Assembly (NCBI GenBank): GCA_903865935.1
Contig: CAIPLT010000040.1
Location: 1 to 44,977, forward strand
Reading direction: 5' to 3'
Length of the DNA: 44,977 nucleotides
Source of the DNA: Caldifarciminota bacterium
GTDB lineage: Bacteria > Hydrothermota > Tepidihabitantia > Tepidihabitantales > CAIPLT01
A program made the position numbers and the translations under genes. A model generated the notes under the pieces. The model searched no databases and was not told the DNA's origin. It saw only the letters and a program-made list of their open reading frames with translations. Of this stretch, positions 39,863 through 44,977 are shown piece after piece (the first letter of the stretch is position 1; each line of letters opens with the position of its first letter).

Positions 39863-42800
39863 CCGAGAAAGATTTCTTAGATTTTGATGTTTTGCGATTA
39901 AAAATTGCCTCGCCGGAAGCTATTCGTAGCTGGTCAAGTGGTGAAGTAACAAAAGCAGAAACAATTAATTACCGAACTCAGAAACCTGAACGTGACGGGT
40001 TATTTTGTGAGCGGATTTTTGGTCCGGTTAATGACTATGAATGTAATTGTGGCAAGTATAAAAAAATACGTTATAAAGGAATTGTTTGTGACCGATGCGG
40101 GGTAGAAGTTACAACTTCTGCTGTGAGGCGTGAACGGATGGGACATATCGAACTTGTAATACCGGTTGCAAACACAATTTTTTATCAAGTACCACCATCA
40201 AAAGTTGCGCTTATTTTAGGTTTATCATCAAACGAAGTGGAAAGTATAATAAACTATGAAGTTTATATAGTATTAGAAAAAGGTAACTCATCATATAAAC
40301 CAACGGACTTAATTACGGATGAAGAGTATATAGAAGTAAAAAATCAATATGAGGGATTTGTTGCAGATACTGGTGCATTTGCGTTGAAATATATTTTAAC
40401 TCGCCTTGATTTAGATGACCTTGCAGCAGAACTTCGTGCTAAAATTAAACTTGAAGCATCACGACGATTCGCGTTATTAAGACGTCTACGTGTCGTTGAA
40501 GCTTTCCGTAATTCTAACTCCAAACCAGAATGGATGATATTAGACGTACTCCCTGTTATTCCTCCAGATTTACGTCCCTTAGTGCCATTAGATGGTGGGC
40601 GGTATGTTACATCAGATTTGAATGATTTATATAAACGAGTTATAGTACGAAATAATCGATTGAAGCATCTTTTAAGTATTAAAACTCCAGAAATAATATT
40701 AAAAAATGAAAAGCGGATGCTACAGGATGCAGCTGATGCTCTATTTAATAACGAAAAAAGAACTAGACCGATACGCGGTAAAGGTAATCGACCTCTGAAA
40801 TCACTATGTGAAGTACTGAGAGGAAAGCAGGGGAGATTCCGACATAATTTGTTAGGTAAACGGGTCGACTATTCAGGTCGTTCGGTTATCGTTGTTGATC
40901 CAAATCTTAAATTATCTCAGTGCAGTTTACCTAAGGAAATGGCACTCGAACTATTTAAACCTAAAATCATCCGTAAACTTGAAGAAAAAAATATTGCTGA
41001 AGGGGAAAAAAGCGCGAAGCTCTTATATAAAAGAGAAACACCAGAGGTGTGGGAAGTATTAGAAGAAGTTACAAAAGAACACCCAGTACTATTAAATCGT
41101 GCACCGACGCTTCACCGAGTTTCGGTACAGGCTTTTTTCCCAGTTCTATCAGAATATCGAGCAATTGGTATACATCCAATGGTATGTCCACCATTTAATG
41201 CTGATTTTGATGGCGATACTATGTCAGTGCATATTCCACTCACACCAGAGGCAGTTTTAGAGTCAGCTGTTTTAATGTTATCAACAAATAATGTTTTATC
41301 GCCAGCACATGGGCGACCATTAATTGCACCTTCTCAAGATATTGTTGCAGGTATTTATTATTTAACAAAAGCACCTATGCAGAAAGCAAAATCGATAAAG
41401 ACCTACGATGATTTTATGGAAGTGCATACTGCATGGGAAATGGGTTTTGTGAAGATTCACACACTGATCGAATTTCGTTACAAGAATGAAAAATATAATA
41501 CAACAGTAGGTCGGGTTCTTTTTAATGAAATATTACCTGAGGAGCTGCGATTTGTAAATGAAACTCACAACAAAGAAAAATTAGTCAGCTTGGTTGATCG
41601 TTGTTATCGTGTTTATGGTACTGGTAAAATGACGGATTTATTAGATAAGATAAAAGAGTTGGGATTTATAATAGCAACAAAATCGGGTCTTTCTATAGGA
41701 ATTGATGATGTTGTGACCCCACCGGAAAAGTATCAAATTTTAAAAAAGAGCGATGCGGAAGTGAAAAAAGTTTACAGTAACTATAGTCGTGGATTAATTA
41801 CAGATAGTGAAAAATATAATTTAGTTGTTAATATTTGGACATTAGCAACTGCAGAAGTCGAAGAAGCGTTAATGGCGAAATTAGCGAGCGACCAAGATGG
41901 TTTTAATCCCATTTTTATGTTAATCGATTCAGGGGCACGAGGTTCACGGACTCAAGCATCTCAAATTGGTGGTATGCGTGGATTAATGGCTAAACCACAG
42001 CGTGGCACCGTGAGAGAAGAAGTAATTGAAACACCAATCAAAAGTTCATTCCGTGAGGGTGTATCAGTCTGGGAGTATTTTATTTCGACTCACGGCGCAA
42101 GAAAAGGATTGACAGATACAGCTTTAAAAACAGCAGAAGCGGGGTATCTAACACGTCGATTAGTTGATGTTGCCCAAGGTGTAATAATTACAATGGAAGA
42201 TTGTGGCACAATTTTGGGACAGGAAATTACAGCATTACGTGAAGGTGGTGAAATTATTGAATCGCTGTCAGAAAGGATAGCAGGAAGAATCGCTCTTGAT
42301 GATATACAAAATCCGCTAACGAATGAAGTCATTGTTCACTCTGGTGAGGAAATTACCGATGTAATAGCTGAAGAAATTGAAAATTCTGGAATTGAAACAA
42401 TTCGAGTTCGTTCTGTACTGACTTGTGAAGCACCAGAAGGTCTTTGTGTCAAATGTTATGGTCGTAATTTAGCATCCGGTCGTTTAGTTGAATTAGGAGA
42501 AGCAGTCGGTGTAGTTGCTGCACAATCAATTGGTGAACCTGGAACACAGTTGACATTGAAAACATTTCACATTGGCGGCATTGCTACGAGAATTGGCGAA
42601 CAAACAAAAGCCATTGCGAAATATGACGGAAAAGTAAAGTTTGATAATTTAAAACTATCAAAACGCAGTGACGGTGAAACAGTTACACTGAATAACGGAA
42701 AAATTACTTTAATTGGAGAAGGTCGTATTTTACCATTTAGTGTACCAAAAAGTGCAATTCTAAGGGTTGAATCTGGTACTCAAGTCACCGCTGGTACAAC

Positions 42801-43863
42801 ATTGTTCGAATGGGATCCATATTCCATATATTTAACAGCAAATAAAAAAGGACGTATAAATTATGAAGACATAAAATTGGGAATAACTCTATCAGAAGAT
42901 ATTGACGAACGTTCAGAGCGGATAGAGAGAATTATTATCGAAGACCGAGAACGTCGTCTTCACCCGTCCATTTTAGTCGTTGATGATAAAGATAATATCG
43001 TTGAACGACATTCATTGCCATCAGGAGCATACTTGATGGTTGAAGATAAGACTAACGTTTTACCTGGTGATACATTAGCAAAGTTGCTACAGGAATTTGG
43101 AAAAACAAAAGATATTACCGGGGGCTTACCAAAGGTAGCAGACTTATTTGAAGCAAAAATTGTAAAAGATGCTGCGGTAATTTCTGATATTGATGGTTCC
43201 GTAGATATTGGAGAACCCGAAAAGGGTATAAGAAATGTTAAAGTAATTTCTGACGGCGGCAGTTTTAAAGAATACGAAATTCCTTATGGTAAATATCTGC
43301 TTGTTGTAAATGGTCAGTTAGTTAGAGCTGGTGATAAGCTCAGCGAAGGATCAGTTGACCCACACGATATTCTAAGGGTAAAGGGGTGGCTTGCTGCTCA
43401 AGAGTTTTTAACCAATCAAATTCAAGCTGTTTATCGATTACAAAAAGTCAAAATAAATGATAAACATATTTCTGTAATTGTGCGACAGATGTTAAGAAAA
43501 GTGAAAATCGAAGATCCGGGCGATTCGAGTTTCATCGAAGGAGAAATTGTCGAACGATATAAAGTCTATGAAGAGAATCTGCGATTAACACAGGAAAACT
43601 TAAGACCTGCAAATTATCACCCAATTCTTCTTGGTGTAACGCGTGCTTCACTGTTAACAGAAAGTTTCCTATCAGCTGCGTCTTTCCAAGAAACAACAAG
43701 AATTCTATCAGAAGCTTCTATTCAGGGACGCAAAGATAGATTGATCGGCTTAAAAGAAAATGTTATCGTTGGTCGTTTGGTACCAGTTGGTACTGGATTT
43801 AGAGAATTTATTTATAAAACGAATAAAATCGAAGAAAAAGAAAAGAAACAGGAGGCAGTCTAA
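39859..43863 (+). CDS. rpoC: RNA polymerase beta' subunit
   Basis: The 1334-residue protein holds the catalytic magnesium site NADFDGD (447-453), the N-terminal zinc site Cys62, Cys64, Cys77 and Cys80, and the second zinc site Cys782, Cys856, Cys863 and Cys866. Bridge and trigger regions (GLMAKPQRGTVREE, GEPGTQLTLKTFH) are intact. It overlaps rpoB by ATGA, with AAAGGAG before it. The length is close to the usual 1200-1400 residues without a large lineage-specific insertion. rpsL begins 3 bases after its stop. Confidence 0.97.
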   Translation: MTEKDFLDFDVLRLKIASPEAIRSWSSGEVTKAETINYRTQKPERDGLFCERIFGPVNDYECNCGKYKKIRYKGIVCDRCGVEVTTSAVRRERMGHIELVIPVANTIFYQVPPSKVALILGLSSNEVESIINYEVYIVLEKGNSSYKPTDLITDEEYIEVKNQYEGFVADTGAFALKYILTRLDLDDLAAELRAKIKLEASRRFALLRRLRVVEAFRNSNSKPEWMILDVLPVIPPDLRPLVPLDGGRYVTSDLNDLYKRVIVRNNRLKHLLSIKTPEIILKNEKRMLQDAADALFNNEKRTRPIRGKGNRPLKSLCEVLRGKQGRFRHNLLGKRVDYSGRSVIVVDPNLKLSQCSLPKEMALELFKPKIIRKLEEKNIAEGEKSAKLLYKRETPEVWEVLEEVTKEHPVLLNRAPTLHRVSVQAFFPVLSEYRAIGIHPMVCPPFNADFDGDTMSVHIPLTPEAVLESAVLMLSTNNVLSPAHGRPLIAPSQDIVAGIYYLTKAPMQKAKSIKTYDDFMEVHTAWEMGFVKIHTLIEFRYKNEKYNTTVGRVLFNEILPEELRFVNETHNKEKLVSLVDRCYRVYGTGKMTDLLDKIKELGFIIATKSGLSIGIDDVVTPPEKYQILKKSDAEVKKVYSNYSRGLITDSEKYNLVVNIWTLATAEVEEALMAKLASDQDGFNPIFMLIDSGARGSRTQASQIGGMRGLMAKPQRGTVREEVIETPIKSSFREGVSVWEYFISTHGARKGLTDTALKTAEAGYLTRRLVDVAQGVIITMEDCGTILGQEITALREGGEIIESLSERIAGRIALDDIQNPLTNEVIVHSGEEITDVIAEEIENSGIETIRVRSVLTCEAPEGLCVKCYGRNLASGRLVELGEAVGVVAAQSIGEPGTQLTLKTFHIGGIATRIGEQTKAIAKYDGKVKFDNLKLSKRSDGETVTLNNGKITLIGEGRILPFSVPKSAILRVESGTQVTAGTTLFEWDPYSIYLTANKKGRINYEDIKLGITLSEDIDERSERIERIIIEDRERRLHPSILVVDDKDNIVERHSLPSGAYLMVEDKTNVLPGDTLAKLLQEFGKTKDITGGLPKVADLFEAKIVKDAAVISDIDGSVDIGEPEKGIRNVKVISDGGSFKEYEIPYGKYLLVVNGQLVRAGDKLSEGSVDPHDILRVKGWLAAQEFLTNQIQAVYRLQKVKINDKHISVIVRQMLRKVKIEDPGDSSFIEGEIVERYKVYEENLRLTQENLRPANYHPILLGVTRASLLTESFLSAASFQETTRILSEASIQGRKDRLIGLKENVIVGRLVPVGTGFREFIYKTNKIEEKEKKQEAV

Positions 43864-43866
43864 AAA

Positions 43867-44256
43867 ATGCCAACAATTAATCAACTAGTGCGGAAAAAAC
43901 GCACAATTGTTAAAAATATTACGAAATCAGCTGCACTTGTCGGTAACCCGCAAAAACGAGGAGTTTGTACACGTGTTTATACAGTCACACCGAAGAAACC
44001 AAATTCAGCATTACGTAAAGTATGCAAAGCGAGATTACAATCAGGATATGAAGTTACTGTGTATATTCCGGGAGAGGGTCATAATTTACAGGAGCACTCT
44101 ATTGTATTGGTAAGAGGTGGTCGTGTTAAAGACCTCCCAGGAGTTCGATATCATGTAATTCGTGGAGTATTAGATACTGCTGGAGTTGAAAATAGACGAC
44201 AGGGGCGTTCTCAGTACGGTGCGAAACGACCTAAAGCTGTAGCAACCGGAGGTTAA
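43867..44256 (+). CDS. rpsL: Ribosomal protein S12
   Basis: The 129-residue protein matches S12 of the decoding centre: [22 protein letters not shown] and [13 protein letters not shown]. The lysines at the positions where streptomycin-resistance changes arise (43 and 88) are wild type. AGGAGG at 43850-43855 lies in the end of rpoC. The start follows the rpoC stop by 3 bases, so str genes are fused to the rpoBC cluster. Confidence 0.97.
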   Translation: MPTINQLVRKKRTIVKNITKSAALVGNPQKRGVCTRVYTVTPKKPNSALRKVCKARLQSGYEVTVYIPGEGHNLQEHSIVLVRGGRVKDLPGVRYHVIRGVLDTAGVENRRQGRSQYGAKRPKAVATGG

Positions 44257-44258
44257 TA

Positions 44259-44729
44259 ATGTCAAGAAAAAAAGGTGCAATTATTCGAGCATTACAACCA
44301 GATCCGAAGTACAAATCTTTGCTTGTTAGTAGATTCATTAACAATATGTTCTGGGACGGGAAGCGAACAATTGGTCAGGCAGTGTTTTATGATACATTAA
44401 CTATGATTGAGAAAAAAACAAAAGAAGATGGATTTGCGTTATTCCAGCGTGCAATTAATAATGTTAAACCAGTATTAGAAGTCCGACCACGAAGAGTTGG
44501 AGGCGCTACTTATCAAATCCCGATGGAAGTTCCTGCAGCTCGCCGTGAAACATTAGCAATAAAGTGGCTAATCAGAGCAGCTCGAACACGTTCTGAATAT
44601 CGAATGGTTGATCGATTAGGCAATGAATTAATTGACGCGGCAAAAAATCAAGGTTCAGCGATCAAAAAGAAGGAAGAAACACACAAGATGGCAGAAGCCA
44701 ACCGTGCCTTTGCACATTATCGTTGGTAA
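44259..44729 (+). CDS. rpsG: Ribosomal protein S7
   Basis: The 156-residue protein has the S7 signature (MSRKKGAIIR, LVSRFINNMFWDGKRT, EVRPRRVGGATYQIPMEV, ANRAFAHYRW). S7 organises the head of the small subunit near the exit site. It starts 2 bases after rpsL. The usual next gene, fusA, is not present; an acyltransferase gene follows. Confidence 0.97.
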   Translation: MSRKKGAIIRALQPDPKYKSLLVSRFINNMFWDGKRTIGQAVFYDTLTMIEKKTKEDGFALFQRAINNVKPVLEVRPRRVGGATYQIPMEVPAARRETLAIKWLIRAARTRSEYRMVDRLGNELIDAAKNQGSAIKKKEETHKMAEANRAFAHYRW

Positions 44730-44770
44730 TATTTTTTGTTGGTGAATTGCAGTAATTCCTAGTTTAAATT

Positions 44771-44977
44771 GTGCAAACTAAGTTTTATAATGGTCTAGAA
44801 ACTTTTACTTATTTTATTTTAAAAATCCAAATTGGCAGCATTAGAGGAATCGAAAATTTACCGCCGCCGCCATTTGTTATTGCAGCTAATCATGTAAGTC
44901 CCTATGATCCAATGCTTTTAGTTCTAATATTATATTCATGGTTAAAAAAATATAATAAAAAAATTATATTTTTAGTA
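44771..44977 (+). CDS. PlsC-type lysophospholipid acyltransferase (partial, cut by window end)
   Basis: The frame from a GTG at 44771 runs open to the window edge (69 codons). A TAA lies 6 bases before that GTG, and the next in-frame ATG comes only after the first motif, so a GTG (or ATT) start is required. The residues PPPPFVIAANHVSPYDPMLL contain the HX4D motif of 1-acyl-glycerol-3-phosphate acyltransferases, which add the second acyl chain of phosphatidic acid. The N-terminal segment is hydrophobic enough to bind the membrane. No Shine-Dalgarno sequence is seen. The rest of the enzyme is outside the window. Confidence 0.8.
   Translation, partial: MQTKFYNGLETFTYFILKIQIGSIRGIENLPPPPFVIAANHVSPYDPMLLVLILYSWLKKYNKKIIFLV

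Overview
The window is an AT-rich bacterial chromosome segment. Several long surface proteins end in a Por-secretion-type (T9SS type A / FlgD-like) C-terminal domain. The ribosomal/RNA polymerase cluster is bacterial, and no tRNA encodes its CCA end. This combination suggests an uncultured lineage of the WOR-3/Stahlbacteria or wider FCB kind. That placement is inference; nothing in the window fixes the taxonomy.

Layout. (1) 1-8372, plus strand: four secreted proteins in a row. They are a gingipain-fold protein that has lost its catalytic residues, a seven-repeat FG-GAP protein, a seven-repeat Ycf48/Asp-box propeller and a 13-repeat LVIVD protein. Their C-terminal 70-80 residues are nearly the same, also at DNA level. 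Three spacers (1-349, 1958-2248, 4532-4808) share modules, including an 81-bp block that looks like the broken 3' end of a gene and always ends in TAG. (2) 8423-12356, minus strand: tRNA-Asn, a subtilase whose catalytic domain is split by an Asp-box region, a small membrane protein, and a five-tRNA operon (Pro, Arg, His, Arg, Lys). (3) 12895-18766, minus strand: a soluble histidine kinase of 1821 residues with about ten PAS and two GAF domains, followed at 1 nt by a stand-alone receiver. (4) 19304-23228: ispF, a rhomboid protease, and on the minus strand a DUF4412 lipoprotein-like or periplasmic protein and another FG-GAP surface protein.

(5) 23339-28922, plus strand: methylmalonyl-CoA mutase large subunit, methylmalonyl-CoA epimerase and a methionine gamma-lyase-type enzyme. 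Together they outline a route from methionine through 2-oxobutyrate and propionyl-CoA to succinyl-CoA. A Minf_1886-family protein and a DinG/XPD-type helicase follow. (6) 29159-31090: a 5'-truncated Kelch surface protein and a 55-residue membrane protein. (7) 31166-44977: the ancient cluster trnT-trnY-trnG-trnT-tuf-rpmG-trnW-secE-nusG-rplKAJL-rpoBC-rpsL-rpsG, followed by the start of a PlsC-type acyltransferase where fusA is commonly found.

Most striking points: the surface-protein cluster with conserved ends and exchanged middles; the repeated coding-like stub; EF-Tu with a non-canonical switch I and a four-cysteine insertion; a tRNA-Trp whose ends leave secE almost leaderless and overlap the rpmG stop; and a mutase gene whose start codon sits at the predicted transcription start. 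Promoters of the TTGACA-16/17-TATAAT type are easy to see. No rRNA, CRISPR array, insertion sequence or phage gene was found.
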